Source of the DNA: Rahnella ecdela
GTDB lineage: Bacteria > Pseudomonadota > Gammaproteobacteria > Enterobacterales > Enterobacteriaceae
Assembly (NCBI RefSeq): GCF_019049625.1
Contig: NZ_JAFMOY010000126.1
Span: forward strand, 62,001-126,000
Reading direction: 5' to 3'
DNA: 64,000 bases
The stretch's first letter is position 1. The number at the start of each line of letters is the position of its first letter. Shown here piece by piece: positions 42,301-52,250 of the stretch. The translations under genes were made by a program, and so were the position numbers. The notes under the pieces were generated by a model. That model was not told the DNA's origin. It made no database searches and saw nothing but the letters and a program-made list of their open reading frames with translations.

Positions 42301-42972
42301 TTTGCAGAGGCCGCTGCAATGGCGGCTTTACTGAAGAATCAGAAAGTTTCGGTTTCTCATATGCAGAAGCCGCTGTACTGCTTTACTAAAGACCGCGAAC
42401 ATTTCGGTTTCTCACCTGTGGTAATCTCTTAACGTGCTGCGCCGAAACCGCCCAAGAGGGAGAAGTGCTTTCTCCCTCTTGGATCTCCCTCCGCTTTTTT
42501 ACTGCGCGCTATCGCTGGTACAACGAACATGTTCTACTGCATAGGTCAGTGGCGCAAAATGTCATCGCTGCGCGATTCCCTCATTTCAGGCTTCGATCCA
42601 TAGGTCTCGAACCATTCATTCGGTGCCATTTTTGAGCGCGCCAATAAACTTATCTAAAAGATGCAAACAATCTGCCGTTGAATTTAAGATCCTACGGGCG
42701 ATTCAGAAATCTTGCTGAGTGAGAGGTTGCAGACCTCAGGCTGCAATCCCGAAAGGAAGGCACCGCGCAGCGGCAAGATTTCCAGCCTGTCGCGGTGGTA
42801 TCTGAAACATAGTCAGCGAGCGGAGCGCGCAGTTTAAGACGTAGAGATTCCAAAGAGGGCTCGTCTTAGCCCTCTTTGGTCGGTTTCGGCGCGAGAGGCC
42901 GAGTGATCACTGCGATTGAGAAACCGAAATTTTCACCGCTCTCAGCATCGAGAAGCCGCCTAAGCAGCAGCC
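42301..42972. repeat. Gene-free region built of nested inverted repeats
   Basis: A core unit at 42439-42892 is bounded by perfect 12-bp inverted ends GCGCCGAAACCG and CGGTTTCGGCGC. Just inside each end sits a perfect 12-bp hairpin: CCAAGAGGGAGA (42452-42482) and CCAAAGAGGGCT (42850-42879). In the centre GAAATCTTGC (42706-42715) pairs with GCAAGATTTC (42773-42782). Outside, TTTCGGTTTCTCA occurs at 42347 and 42402, and its complement at 42917-42929. No coding sequence is evident. A non-autonomous element or a large structured RNA are possible readings. Confidence 0.7.
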
Positions 42973-42978
42973 ATATGC

Positions 42979-43365
42979 TTACTTAAACTTCTTATGATTC
43001 TCGTTCCGCGTCGCTTTAAACCCTTCGGCTTCTTTCTTCGCTTCATCTACCTTGCCCGCTTTGGCTAAAGCCGAGGCCTTGTCAATCTGCCCGATCAACG
43101 TATCCAACCCTTTGTGGTAATCCTGCATTTCCGGGCTGTCCGGCGCTTTGCCTTTAAGTTTCGGCGGGGTGGCTTTTTTCGCATCTTCCGCCGCGGCTTT
43201 CATATTCGCCAGACTGGTTGTCAGTTCGGTCTGATCGCTGGTTTTCAGCACTTTACTGTAGTTATCAGAAATCGTATCCATGTCAGATTCTAAATCTGCC
43301 GCCAGTGCCGCCGTGCTGCTTCCGAGCATTGCGACTACCGCTAACGCCATCAGTTGTTTACGCAT
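42979..43365 (-). CDS. cybC: Soluble cytochrome b562
   Basis: A 128-residue periplasmic four-helix haem protein. The signal peptide (MRKQLMALAVVAMLGSSTAALA) cleaves before ADLESDM, placing the axial Met at mature position 7. The second ligand is the histidine in ATRNENHKKFK near the C terminus. Without a CXXCH motif it binds b-type haem. Its redox partner is not established. Neighbour of pmbA as in E. coli. Confidence 0.94.
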   Translation of the reverse strand: MRKQLMALAVVAMLGSSTAALAADLESDMDTISDNYSKVLKTSDQTELTTSLANMKAAAEDAKKATPPKLKGKAPDSPEMQDYHKGLDTLIGQIDKASALAKAGKVDEAKKEAEGFKATRNENHKKFK

Positions 43366-43523
43366 AATCTTTCTCTCTATTGTTATTTATTTGTTAGTTA
43401 AAACGACATTGCTTGTAAGGCTTTATAAAAATAGGCTGAGAGAGGGGAAAACGGGATGAATTTTTTGTAAAGAATGGTAGCAAAATGACAAGCAGCGACC
43501 GGGCGATCGCTGCTTCAGAAGGA

Positions 43524-44870
43524 TTATTCTCCGGCGATTTTCATTGCCGGTAACAGCACGGAACCGCACTGAATGTTGCTGCGGGTTTCAATATCACTGC
43601 CGATAGCAACCATATTGCGCCACATGTCCTTCAGATTACCGGCGATAGTGATTTCGCTCACCGGATACTGAATTTCGCCGTTCTCGACCCAGAAACCCGC
43701 CGCACCGCGCGAGTAATCACCGGTCACGCCGCTGACGCCCTGCCCCATCAGTTCGGTCACCACCAGGCCTTTGTCGAGCTTACGCAACATCCCCGCGAAA
43801 TCATCACCCTGACCGGCGATGCGCCAGTTGTGGATGCCGCCCGCGTGGCCGGTGGTTTGCAGACCGAGTTTACGCGCGGAATAGCAGGTCATCAGCCAGT
43901 TTTGCAAGATGCCGTCTTTGACGATATCGCGGCGCTCAGTGCGCACACCTTCGCTGTCAAACGGCGTCGACGCCAGCCCCTGCAACAGGTGCGGATGTTC
44001 TTCGATGGTCAGCCACTCTGGCAGAATTTGCTTGCCGAGACTGTCGAGCAGGAAGGAGGATTTACGGTAAATGCTGCCGCCGCTGATCGCCCCCACCAGA
44101 TGGCCGAACAAGCCGGTCGCCACTTCGGAAGCGAACAAAACCGGTGCCTGCATGGTCGGTAGTTTGCGCGGTGCCAGACGTGACAATGTGCGGCGTGCGC
44201 ACTCTGCACCGACCCATTCCGGGTCTTTCAGGTCGCTCATTTTACGGGCGATGGAATAGGCGTAATCACGTTCCATGTCGCCTTCGTGTTCAGCAATCAC
44301 TGACGCGGAAATCGAATGGCGCGTCGAGCAGTAGCTCTGCAACATGCCGTGGCTGTTGCCGAAAACGCGGATGCCGTAATGGCTGTTGAAACTGCCGCCT
44401 TCGGTGTTGGTGATGCGTTTGTCGGCCTGCAACGCGGCCTGTTCTGCACGGGCGGCCAGTTCGATACTGCGATCCGGATCCAGCTCTTCCGGATGGAATA
44501 AATCCAGATCCGGCGCGTCAAACGCCAACATCTCTTTATCGGCTACGCCCGCGAACGGATCCGGCGACGTATAACGGGCGATATCCAGCGCGGCCTGCAC
44601 GGTACGGGAAATGGCATCCGGGCTTAAATCGGTAGAAGACGCGCTGCCTTTACGGTTCTGATAATAAACGGTGATGCCCAGTGCGCCGTCGCTGTTGAAT
44701 TCCACGTTCTCGACTTCGCCAAAACGGGTGCTGACGCCGATACCGGTGGTTTTGCTGACTGCCACTTCTGCGGCATCTGAACCCGCTTTCGCCAGTTCCA
44801 GAGCCTGAGATACGGCCTGTTCCAGAGTTTTACGCTGCTGCGCTACTTGATTCACTACGTTCATCGGCAT
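43524..44870 (-). CDS. pmbA: Metalloprotease subunit PmbA/TldE
   Basis: The 448-residue subunit partners with TldD (encoded at 54872-56317) in a heterodimeric protease that matures microcin B17 and degrades CcdA in E. coli. Family motifs include [25 protein letters not shown] near the N terminus and [31 protein letters not shown] near the C terminus. It has no HEXXXH motif, as expected since TldD supplies the metal site. Divergent from yjgA. Confidence 0.96.
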   Translation of the reverse strand: MPMNVVNQVAQQRKTLEQAVSQALELAKAGSDAAEVAVSKTTGIGVSTRFGEVENVEFNSDGALGITVYYQNRKGSASSTDLSPDAISRTVQAALDIARYTSPDPFAGVADKEMLAFDAPDLDLFHPEELDPDRSIELAARAEQAALQADKRITNTEGGSFNSHYGIRVFGNSHGMLQSYCSTRHSISASVIAEHEGDMERDYAYSIARKMSDLKDPEWVGAECARRTLSRLAPRKLPTMQAPVLFASEVATGLFGHLVGAISGGSIYRKSSFLLDSLGKQILPEWLTIEEHPHLLQGLASTPFDSEGVRTERRDIVKDGILQNWLMTCYSARKLGLQTTGHAGGIHNWRIAGQGDDFAGMLRKLDKGLVVTELMGQGVSGVTGDYSRGAAGFWVENGEIQYPVSEITIAGNLKDMWRNMVAIGSDIETRSNIQCGSVLLPAMKIAGE

Positions 44871-45091
44871 GTCATCGCTTATGAGATAAAAGGGATTGTT
44901 CTACACTGGTATTGAGAAACTAATACCTTTGAGTCTAACAGAGACTCGCCACAATTTCGCATTCACTCCGGCGTTGTTGTGCCCAAAGTTGCAACAGAAC
45001 ATGGATGTATGCCGCATAACCCTGCATAATGCCGCCAAAGCAATAAAGCACAATCAAACTGACAGGATTACCTCGTTAAGAGGAAGCGCCC

Positions 45092-45643
45092 ATGACAAAG
45101 AAAATTGACGACTGGCACGATGACGTTCCCGAGACCAACGAGAACGAAGATGAAGAAGAAATCATCTGGGTCAGTAAAAGTGAAATCAAACGTGACGCCG
45201 AGGCGCTGAAAGATCTCGGTGCAGAAATGGTGGATCTGGGTAAAAACTCGCTGGACAAACTGCCGCTGGATGAAGATCTGCGTGCTGCTATCGACTTATG
45301 CCAGAAGATCAAGAAAGAAGGCCGTCGTCGTCAGATGCAGCTGATCGGTAAAATGCTGCGTTCCCGCGATGTGGAGCCGATCGAAACCGCGCTGGATAAG
45401 CTGAAAAACCGCCACAACCAGCAAGTTTCGCTGTTCCATAAACTGGAAATGCTGCGTGACCGTCTGGTTGAGGAAGGTGATGATGCAGTGCCAACCGTGC
45501 TGGATCTTTACCCGGAAGCCGACCGCCAGCAACTGCGTGCGCTGATCCGCAACGCACAGAAAGAGAAAGCGGCGAACAAACAGCCAAAATCTTACCGCCA
45601 GATTTTCCAGTATCTGCGCGAACTGGCTGAAGGCCAGGACTAA
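45092..45643 (+). CDS. darP: Dual-action ribosomal maturation protein DarP (YjgA)
   Basis: A 183-residue, very acidic-then-basic alpha-helical protein (DUF615). E. coli YjgA/DarP binds 50S precursors late in assembly near the peptidyl transferase centre. [25 protein letters not shown] is the conserved core. It ends at a bidirectional terminator and is divergent from pmbA as in E. coli. Confidence 0.95.
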   Translation: MTKKIDDWHDDVPETNENEDEEEIIWVSKSEIKRDAEALKDLGAEMVDLGKNSLDKLPLDEDLRAAIDLCQKIKKEGRRRQMQLIGKMLRSRDVEPIETALDKLKNRHNQQVSLFHKLEMLRDRLVEEGDDAVPTVLDLYPEADRQQLRALIRNAQKEKAANKQPKSYRQIFQYLRELAEGQD

Positions 45644-45650
45644 AAAACAA

Positions 45651-45690
45651 AAACCCGCCCTTTTACTTAACAAAATTGGCGGGTTTTTTC
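45651..45690. terminator. Bidirectional terminator between darP and the barstar gene
   Basis: AAACCCGCC / GGCGGGTTT with an A-rich 5' flank and T6 3' flank lies between convergent genes. Confidence 0.9.
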
Positions 45691-45693
45691 TTT

Positions 45694-45987
45694 TCAGCCT
45701 TTGGCTTTCGCTGCCGGTTTATCCAGCAGATTCAGCCGCAGATCCCCTTCCAGCTCTTCTTCTGCTTCTTCAAACAGCAAAATCAGCGCGCCGAAACGTC
45801 GCTTACGGCTGGCATTCAGGTTAATGAAATCTATCTCAACCGGCAGCGCTATCCCGCCTGTTACCTCATCCCAGAGTGCATCCAGATTCGCGCCAAAGCT
45901 GTCGCTCAGTTCAAACTGACGGACAAACTCGGCGTAGAATGCGGGTAAATCCGGGATGTGATTAAAATCGAAGCTCACTTTATTCAT
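45694..45987 (-). CDS. Barstar-family ribonuclease inhibitor (YhcO-like)
   Basis: A 97-residue product resembling E. coli YhcO and Bacillus barstar. FDFNHIPDLPAFYAEFVRQFEL begins the fold; NLDALWDEV corresponds to the barnase-binding helix of barstar with its key aspartate. ALILLFEEAEEELEGDL lies near the end. ATG 45987 is chosen because GGAG lies eight bases upstream; an ATG two codons earlier overlaps the barnase stop. It is co-transcribed with the barnase homologue just upstream, which makes an immunity or self-protection role likely. Confidence 0.88.
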   Translation of the reverse strand: MNKVSFDFNHIPDLPAFYAEFVRQFELSDSFGANLDALWDEVTGGIALPVEIDFINLNASRKRRFGALILLFEEAEEELEGDLRLNLLDKPAAKAKG

Positions 45988-45992
45988 CGACA

Positions 45993-46442
45993 TTACTCCA
46001 CCCGAACGAAGTTCTGATAATGGTCTTTACTGACGTAAATCGGTCCGTCGCTGGCAAACAGCACGCGGTCTGCACCACGGCGGCCACAGCGATAGTTGAT
46101 ATCTGCCTCACGCCAAACCCGTTTATTTGCCGATGGCAGACGACCTTCCCGGTTGGAGAACCGGTCGCCGCCAATGGCTTTTCCTGGCAGTACATCACAC
46201 AGGTTGCCGGAACGCGCATCCCAACCCGCTTCGCGCGCCTTTTTCTTGGTGATGTAATTGTCAGGCAGTCTGTGATTCTGGCGCAAATAGCTCACCACGG
46301 CTTGCTCATCCGTGCCAGCAACGATTGTGCCCTGCTTGTATGTCGATTTCGCGACAACGTGCCCGGCCACACCGGAAAGCCCCAGAATTACCGCGACGGC
46401 TATCCTCATTTTGCGCGAACGCAGCCAGTTAAATACCTTCAT
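45993..46442 (-). CDS. Barnase-family guanyl-specific ribonuclease with N-terminal export signal
   Basis: A 149-residue protein. A hydrophobic N-terminal segment (MRIAVAVILGLSGVAGHVVA) suggests secretion or anchoring. The rest aligns clearly with Bacillus barnase: LPDNYITKKKAREAGWDARSGNLCDVLPGKAIGGDRFSNREGRLP. The catalytic residues are all present: Glu in WREADINY (barnase Glu73), Arg residues in GRRGADRVLF (Arg83 and Arg87) and His in SKDHYQNF (His102). Two extra cysteines could form a disulfide outside the cytoplasm. The stop overlaps the alternate barstar ATG. Confidence 0.92.
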   Translation of the reverse strand: MKVFNWLRSRKMRIAVAVILGLSGVAGHVVAKSTYKQGTIVAGTDEQAVVSYLRQNHRLPDNYITKKKAREAGWDARSGNLCDVLPGKAIGGDRFSNREGRLPSANKRVWREADINYRCGRRGADRVLFASDGPIYVSKDHYQNFVRVE

Positions 46443-46532
46443 TGACGTCCCTTTTTTGTAGCCAGATAGCGGTCCCAAAATGAATCTGTTCCTGTTTATT
46501 GTTTCTTAAAAAGCGACATCTGGAAAGCGGGC

Positions 46533-47993
46533 TTACAGATTTCCTAAATGCAACGTTTTCACTTGCAGGTATTCTTCCAGCCCCAGTACCGAACCTTCGC
46601 GCCCCAGACCGGATTCTTTCACTCCGCCGAACGGCGCGGCCTCGTTGGAAATCGCACATTCGTTAATACCGATCATACCGCTCTCAATCGCATCCGCGAC
46701 GCGGAAAACACGTTGCAGATTCTGGCTATAGAAATACGCCGCCAGCCCGAAAGGCGTGTCGTTGGCGCGTTTAATCACTTCCTCTTCTGTTTTGAATCGG
46801 AAACAAGCCGCCAGCGGACCAAAGGTTTCTTCGTGCGCGACTTTCATGTCGTCAGTGGCATCGATGATGACCGTGGGCTGGAAGAAGTTACCGCCGAGCT
46901 TATGCCGCTCACCGCCTTCCAGCAGTTTCGCGCCTTTCTCCAGCGCGTCCTTAACATGCTCTTCAACCTTCTCCAGACCTTTGATGTCGATCAGCGGCCC
47001 GACAATCACGCCTTCGTCCATACCATTGCCGACTTTCAGCTTGCGCACTTCGTCGGCCAGGCGCGAGGTGAACGCCTCGTAAACGCCGTCCTGTACATAA
47101 ATGCGGTTGATACACACGCAGACCTGTCCGGTGTTCCTGAATTTACAGGTGATGGCGCCTTTCACGGCGGCTTCGATATCCGCATCATCAAACACGATAT
47201 ACGGCGCGTTCCCGCCAAGTTCCATCGACACTTTTTTCATGGTGTCGGCGCTGTTGCGTACCAGCGTTTTACCGATGGCGGTCGAGCCGGTAAACGACAC
47301 TTTGCGCACCGCATCGCTTGCCATAATCACTTCGCTGATGGCGCTCGTGTCACCTGCCACGCCGTTGATCACCCCGTCCGGCACGCCTGCGTCTTTCGCC
47401 AGCTGCAACAGAGCAAACGCCGAGAGCGGCGTATTACTGGCTGGCTTGATAAGACCGGTACAACCGGCTGCCAGCGCCGGACCGAGTTTGCGGGTCAGCA
47501 TCGCCAGCGGGAAATTCCACGGCGTGATGGCCGCGACAACGCCGACCGGTTCACGGGTGGCGAGAATTCGTGAACCGGATTTGGCCGGAGGAATGATTTC
47601 ACCGTTGGCGCGTTTGGCCTCTTCGCTGAACCATTGCAGATAGCTGGCGGCGTAATCGACTTCACCCAGCGCCTCTTTTAGCGGCTTGCCTTGTTCGGCC
47701 ACCATCAGCTCGCCAAGGAATTGTTTGTTTTCCAGCATCAGTTCATACCAGCGGTGCAAAATTTCGGAACGTTCTTTTGCCGTCGTTTTGCGCCATGCAG
47801 GAAACGCATCACTGGCAGCTTTGACCGCAGCTTCTGTTTCCGCTTTTCCTGCTTTGGCGACTTTGGCGACCACATCGCCGGTCGCCGGATCCAGAACATC
47901 AAAGGTATCTTTCGCTTCGAGCCATTCTCCGCCGACAAAATAGCCGGTTTTGAATAAAGGATGCGCCGAGAGTTTATGAGGTTGGGCTGACAT
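46533..47993 (-). CDS. gabD: Succinate-semialdehyde dehydrogenase (NADP+)
   Basis: A 486-residue aldehyde dehydrogenase. NAD(P)-binding segment AITPWNFPLAMLTRKLGPALAAG, catalytic Glu in SMELGGNAPYIVFDDAD (about residue 255) and catalytic Cys in FRNTGQVCVCINR (about residue 289). Close to E. coli GabD, which oxidises succinate semialdehyde to succinate in GABA degradation. No gabT or gabP lies beside it here. A related semialdehyde substrate cannot be excluded. Confidence 0.88.
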   Translation of the reverse strand: MSAQPHKLSAHPLFKTGYFVGGEWLEAKDTFDVLDPATGDVVAKVAKAGKAETEAAVKAASDAFPAWRKTTAKERSEILHRWYELMLENKQFLGELMVAEQGKPLKEALGEVDYAASYLQWFSEEAKRANGEIIPPAKSGSRILATREPVGVVAAITPWNFPLAMLTRKLGPALAAGCTGLIKPASNTPLSAFALLQLAKDAGVPDGVINGVAGDTSAISEVIMASDAVRKVSFTGSTAIGKTLVRNSADTMKKVSMELGGNAPYIVFDDADIEAAVKGAITCKFRNTGQVCVCINRIYVQDGVYEAFTSRLADEVRKLKVGNGMDEGVIVGPLIDIKGLEKVEEHVKDALEKGAKLLEGGERHKLGGNFFQPTVIIDATDDMKVAHEETFGPLAACFRFKTEEEVIKRANDTPFGLAAYFYSQNLQRVFRVADAIESGMIGINECAISNEAAPFGGVKESGLGREGSVLGLEEYLQVKTLHLGNL

Positions 47994-48178
47994 GAGGATC
48001 CTCCTGATTTAAGCCGTTTTAAGCAGTCTGTTAAATAAGTATAGCGGCTTGAGAGGAAGCGTCTGTCAGACAGCACTGAGAGACACAGATCGCAAAGTGA
48101 ATTGTCATACGTTCACAATTTCACCCTCACTCAGTAAACTGCGGGGAACTCCACCCCATTTTTACAAAGGAAGAAGGC

Positions 48179-48760
48179 ATGTCGACGCGCGAGAAAATGA
48201 ATATCGGTGAACTGTATACAGACATGGGCGAAGGATTGCCGGAGGAACGGCGTGACGGCAAAGAGCGGGTGTACGATTACAATCTCACCCGTCCTTCGGA
48301 AGAAGAACAGCGCCAGCAGTTGCTAAAAGCAATCATGGGGAGCCTCGGCAAATCCTGCTGGATAGAGCCGCCGCTGCGTGTGGCCTATGGCACGCATATT
48401 CATATCGGCAATCACTTTTACGCCAACTTCAATCTTACGGTGGTGGATGACGCTACCGTCACCATCGGTGATAACGTGATGTTCGCGCCGAACGTGACGC
48501 TGGCGACGGCCGGTCACCCGATCGACCCTGAAATCCGCGCGACCGGACAACAGTTTTCCCTGCCGATTGTCATTGAAGATAATGTCTGGCTGGGCACTGG
48601 TGTGATGGTGAATCCGGGCGTGACCATCGGGCGCAACAGCGTGGTGGGTGCGGGCAGCGTGGTGACAAAATCCATTCCTGCCAACGTGGTGGCGACGGGC
48701 GTACCTTGCCGTGTAATGCGTCCGATCACCGCCGCCGACCGCGAAACCTTCATGAAATAA
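48179..48760 (+). CDS. LacA/Maa-family sugar O-acetyltransferase
   Basis: A 193-residue left-handed beta-helix acetyltransferase. The mac domain MNIGELYTDMGEGLPEERRDGKERVYDYN leads, followed by hexapeptide repeats and the catalytic histidine in LATAGHPIDPEIR. AcCoA-binding coils include NPGVTIGRNSVVGAGSVVTKSIPANVVATGVPCRV. It is closest in feel to galactoside acetyltransferase LacA but with no lac genes nearby, so substrate is open. Convergent with aaeB. Confidence 0.87.
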   Translation: MSTREKMNIGELYTDMGEGLPEERRDGKERVYDYNLTRPSEEEQRQQLLKAIMGSLGKSCWIEPPLRVAYGTHIHIGNHFYANFNLTVVDDATVTIGDNVMFAPNVTLATAGHPIDPEIRATGQQFSLPIVIEDNVWLGTGVMVNPGVTIGRNSVVGAGSVVTKSIPANVVATGVPCRVMRPITAADRETFMK

Positions 48761-48787
48761 TGCGCGGAGTTTGGCGTTAAAATAAAA

Positions 48788-48822
48788 AAAGCCGGTGCAT
48801 TTAAACACCGGCCTTTCTTTTT
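48788..48822. terminator. Terminator between the acetyltransferase gene and aaeB
   Basis: GCCGGTG / CACCGGC with an A-rich left flank and TTTCTTTTTT on the right lies between convergent genes. Confidence 0.82.
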
Positions 48823-48831
48823 TGCGGGCAG

Positions 48832-50790
48832 TTACGCCACAAATGAATGCTGATAACGATGGAGCATTTCGGTCAGACGCCGCACCGGTTCGGTTACTTT
48901 CAGTGGCGCATCGTAATCGACCAGCTTTTGCTGATACTCGCTCAGCTCTTTCAGCAGCCGCTGATAATAGTAAGTCCGCTTGCCTTCGCCCGATGCCGAT
49001 ACCACGTGATCTGCCGTGTTACGGATTTTCTTGTGGAAAGCTGACAGCTCATCATTCACCGGCACTTCAGCGAGTTTCATGCGCTGATGAGCGATGATCA
49101 GCATCAGCGCCAGACGGTATTTGCCGATGTCATTCGGAAACATCACCAGCAGCTGATTGAGCTGATGATAAAGCGCTGGAAGATGGTTTTCACGACGGCG
49201 GTACGCTTTAGTGGTTAGCGCCGACACCGCGCTGCTCATAAAGCGGTTCAGCAGCGTACGGCCGGTTTTATCACGAGACTTATCGCGAATAATCAGCAAT
49301 ACCGCCATCGCGATCACCGTACCAATCGCCTGCCCCAGCGCGTTATCGAGAAACGATGTTACGTTGAATTTCATAGGGTTACTGAGCACCAAAATATTGA
49401 TGGTACCCGCCAGCAGACCGAGCATCCCGAGACGGCGCTTGGTGACTTCAATACCGATAAAGAAGGTGAAAATGCCCAGCATCAGACATAGCAGGAACAG
49501 ACTTTGCTGCGTTGAAGGCATGATCAGCATGAACATTATCGAGCCGACCGGGATCGCCAGTAACATGCCGACGATAAAGTCCATCGCCATGCCTTTCGGG
49601 TTCGGGGTACGCATCGCCAGCGAGGTCACCACGGCGATGATAATCACGCAGCCGCTGGCCGACGTCCAGCCGGTCCACAGCCACATCAGGCAACCGATCG
49701 CGGTCGCGGTAAACGTGCGCAGGCCGTTGATCAAGGCATGATGCCGCTCTGCTGACAGCGGACGTACCACCACTTCACCATCCAGCACGCCGCTTTCAAT
49801 ACTGCTGATGCTGCTGTTGGTCTGAACACCTTTCATCAGCAACAGCGCGCGGGTTCCGGCACCGGTCCATGCGCTGAGCGTCACCAGCACATTATCGCTG
49901 TGTGTGCCGGTAATAATTTGTCGCAACTGTTTCAGGCGGCGGTGAACATCCGCAACGGTTTCTGCCGGTTCAGCAAACAGCGCTCTGAGCTCAGGAGAAA
50001 TCCTCTCCGGTGTGTCCTGCATAATCAGGTAAGTTTCACAGGCCTGCGTGATCATACTCAGCGAGGTGCTGTGCAGGGCTTTCAGACGCTGATTGCAACG
50101 CTGCCAGCGCGAGGATTCCATCATCAGACTGCCGCGCATCCCGTTCAGTGCGGTGGTACTTTTCACCAGGTTATTCCAGGACTTATCGATGTCTTCCTTC
50201 GTTCCGATATTCACGCAAATCCGCATCAGCTCAAACTGATCTAACATCAGCTGACTGACGGCGCGGTCGATATCTTTTTTGATAGAACGGGGAGAAAACA
50301 GCAGGTCAGCCACAATGGCGCAGCAAATTCCGATAACGATTTCACTACAACGCTCAACGGCAAACTGCGGTGTCTGCAATGGCGCACTGGCAGAAGTCAC
50401 TACAATAATCAGCGCAGTATAACCGGCCAGACCCAGCGCATAAGAGTTCTCAATGCGCACCAGCGAAGACCACCAGGTGCAGACGCCTGCCCAGATGCAG
50501 CACAAAAGCAGCATCACAACCGGCGCACGGGCGGTGGAAATAACAATCACCAGCGCGGCGATACAGCCAATAAACGTCCCGATAACACGCAGGAACCCGC
50601 GGTGACGAATAGCACCGGCGAAGGGCTCACCACCCGCCACCAGCGCAGGGCCGGAGGTCACGATGGCCGCAGTCATGGCTGACCAGCGCGGCGTCTCGAG
50701 TTGCAGATAGAACCCGAGAACCAGAGCGCCGAGGATCGCGAATGTCAGCTTGCAGGCAAAACGTATGCGCGGGATAAGTACGCTATTCAT
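48832..50790 (-). CDS. aaeB: p-Hydroxybenzoic acid efflux pump subunit AaeB
   Basis: An aromatic-acid exporter of 652 residues (FUSC family) with two blocks of about five helices separated by cytosolic regions. Conserved stretches [32 protein letters not shown] and [29 protein letters not shown] match E. coli AaeB. The start at ATG 50790, with GGAAAG upstream, lies 10 bases after the aaeA stop; a longer frame inside aaeA is rejected. Works with periplasmic adaptor AaeA. Confidence 0.94.
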   Translation of the reverse strand: MNSVLIPRIRFACKLTFAILGALVLGFYLQLETPRWSAMTAAIVTSGPALVAGGEPFAGAIRHRGFLRVIGTFIGCIAALVIVISTARAPVVMLLLCCIWAGVCTWWSSLVRIENSYALGLAGYTALIIVVTSASAPLQTPQFAVERCSEIVIGICCAIVADLLFSPRSIKKDIDRAVSQLMLDQFELMRICVNIGTKEDIDKSWNNLVKSTTALNGMRGSLMMESSRWQRCNQRLKALHSTSLSMITQACETYLIMQDTPERISPELRALFAEPAETVADVHRRLKQLRQIITGTHSDNVLVTLSAWTGAGTRALLLMKGVQTNSSISSIESGVLDGEVVVRPLSAERHHALINGLRTFTATAIGCLMWLWTGWTSASGCVIIIAVVTSLAMRTPNPKGMAMDFIVGMLLAIPVGSIMFMLIMPSTQQSLFLLCLMLGIFTFFIGIEVTKRRLGMLGLLAGTINILVLSNPMKFNVTSFLDNALGQAIGTVIAMAVLLIIRDKSRDKTGRTLLNRFMSSAVSALTTKAYRRRENHLPALYHQLNQLLVMFPNDIGKYRLALMLIIAHQRMKLAEVPVNDELSAFHKKIRNTADHVVSASGEGKRTYYYQRLLKELSEYQQKLVDYDAPLKVTEPVRRLTEMLHRYQHSFVA

Positions 50791-50800
50791 CTTTCCGGCC

Positions 50801-51736
50801 TTAGCCAAATTCTCGCAGGCGATGCAGGAGGCGAAGGAACGGAGAACCTTCATCTTGTTTACGGTCATGCTGACCGGTGATAACAACGGTCGCGGTCGTC
50901 CCCGCCGGATAAGGATGTTGCTGGTCTTCATCATCGAGCAGGATTTTCACCGGCACGCGCTGTGCCAGACGCACCCATTCGAGGTTGCTGTCGATGGTCG
51001 CCAGACCGTTGGTCGCGGCGGACGAAGAACTGTTAGTGACCGCAGCAGCCACGCTGTCAACGGTACCGTGCATGATACGGTTGCTGCCCAGCGGGGTGAT
51101 TTCGGCACGGTCGCCTTTATTCAGACCCGGCAGTTTGGTTTCTTCCAGATAGGCGAGAATATAGAAGGAATTTTTCTTCACCAGCGCTACGGCGGTCGAA
51201 CCACGATTGATGTAGTTACCCGGATGTACGGTGAGGTTAGTGACCCAGCCGTCAGCAGGCGCGACAACCACGGTACGTTCGAGATCTAGCACAGCCAGAT
51301 CGCGTGCCGCCTGTGCTTTTGCCAGCTGATGTTCAGCAGTTTGCAGCACGTTGTTGGCCTGATCAATTTCTTCCTGAGACATGGCCTGCACGCCCAGTTT
51401 GACACGGCGTCCGGCTTCACGTTTTTTCTCAGCGGCCAGTGCCTGATAATACGCGACGTCAGCATTCGCTTCGTCCAGAGCCTGCTGATAGCGCGGCTGG
51501 TCGATTTTGAACAATATCTGACCTTTCTTCACCAGCTGGTTATCAATCACCGGCACATCGGTGATCAGACCGGTGACATCGGGTGCAATAGACACTACGT
51601 CAGCGGTAAATTTGGCATCACGGGTCCACGGCGATTCGGTATAGAACGCCCAGGCTTTGAAAATTGCGATGACAGCCAGCACGACCAGAATCAACGTTAT
51701 TGCATAACGTATTATTTTTATAGAGAAATTTTTCAC
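50801..51736 (-). CDS. aaeA: p-Hydroxybenzoic acid efflux pump adaptor AaeA
   Basis: A HlyD-type membrane-fusion protein of 311 residues. N-terminal anchor [21 protein letters not shown], biotinyl-lipoyl halves around [31 protein letters not shown] and [22 protein letters not shown], with a coiled coil between them. It bridges AaeB to an outer membrane channel. Follows aaeX by 7 bases. Confidence 0.95.
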   Translation of the reverse strand: MKNFSIKIIRYAITLILVVLAVIAIFKAWAFYTESPWTRDAKFTADVVSIAPDVTGLITDVPVIDNQLVKKGQILFKIDQPRYQQALDEANADVAYYQALAAEKKREAGRRVKLGVQAMSQEEIDQANNVLQTAEHQLAKAQAARDLAVLDLERTVVVAPADGWVTNLTVHPGNYINRGSTAVALVKKNSFYILAYLEETKLPGLNKGDRAEITPLGSNRIMHGTVDSVAAAVTNSSSSAATNGLATIDSNLEWVRLAQRVPVKILLDDEDQQHPYPAGTTATVVITGQHDRKQDEGSPFLRLLHRLREFG

Positions 51737-51743
51737 AACGCCC

Positions 51744-51947
51744 TCAGACGAACAAGCAGGAGATCAGGTAGAAAAGACAGCAGTACAAAGCTGTGTTGAA
51801 CAACGCCGGATGCCAGACAAAGTCATAAATACCGGTGGGCTGTAAAACGCGTCGCAGCAGGAAAAATACGACCAGCGCCAGCAGTATTTCAAAAAACACC
51901 GGAGGAAACGACAATCCGAAAATCACCATTACCGGAAGCAAACTCAT
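51744..51947 (-). CDS. aaeX: Small membrane protein AaeX
   Basis: A 67-residue DUF1656 protein with two membrane helices and the conserved tail [31 protein letters not shown]. It is always first in aaeXAB. Start taken at the second of two adjacent ATGs to match E. coli. Precise role in efflux unknown. Confidence 0.94.
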   Translation of the reverse strand: MSLLPVMVIFGLSFPPVFFEILLALVVFFLLRRVLQPTGIYDFVWHPALFNTALYCCLFYLISCLFV

Positions 51948-52250
51948 CAAAAAATCCTTACATTATCACCAGGAACGGCATTACGACGGTCAGTTTAGCC
52001 ACGGGTAAACGCTCTTTTCCCGCGCGCACATTATTCATTATTTTAGGCAACACCACGCACACCCGGAGATAAATAATTCACTGGGAAATGCGAAACGAAG
52101 TTGTGGAGTTGCCAGGGAAGTGTGCGAAGGTAAGCATTATGTCAGGAAAACAGAAACCTGAGTTTTATCGCCCGGAAGGGTATATTAGCGTGCTTATTAT
52201 CAAGTAATCAACATTCCGTGATCTAAATCACTTTTAAGCCAGAGTTAACA
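51948..52250. promoter_or_regulatory. aaeX/aaeR divergent promoter region
   Basis: About 300 bases between divergently transcribed aaeXAB and aaeR contain no gene. In E. coli AaeR activates aaeXAB from here when bound to aromatic acids. I could not assign a specific operator by eye. Confidence 0.5.

Noticed and set aside
42301-42978. Possibility that the repeat region is a CRISPR array or complete insertion sequence
   Set aside because: The repeats are inverted rather than regularly spaced direct repeats, and there is no transposase frame between the inverted ends.
46548-47573. A 341-codon plus-strand open frame opposite gabD
   Set aside because: Antisense to a clear aldehyde dehydrogenase and without any family motif.
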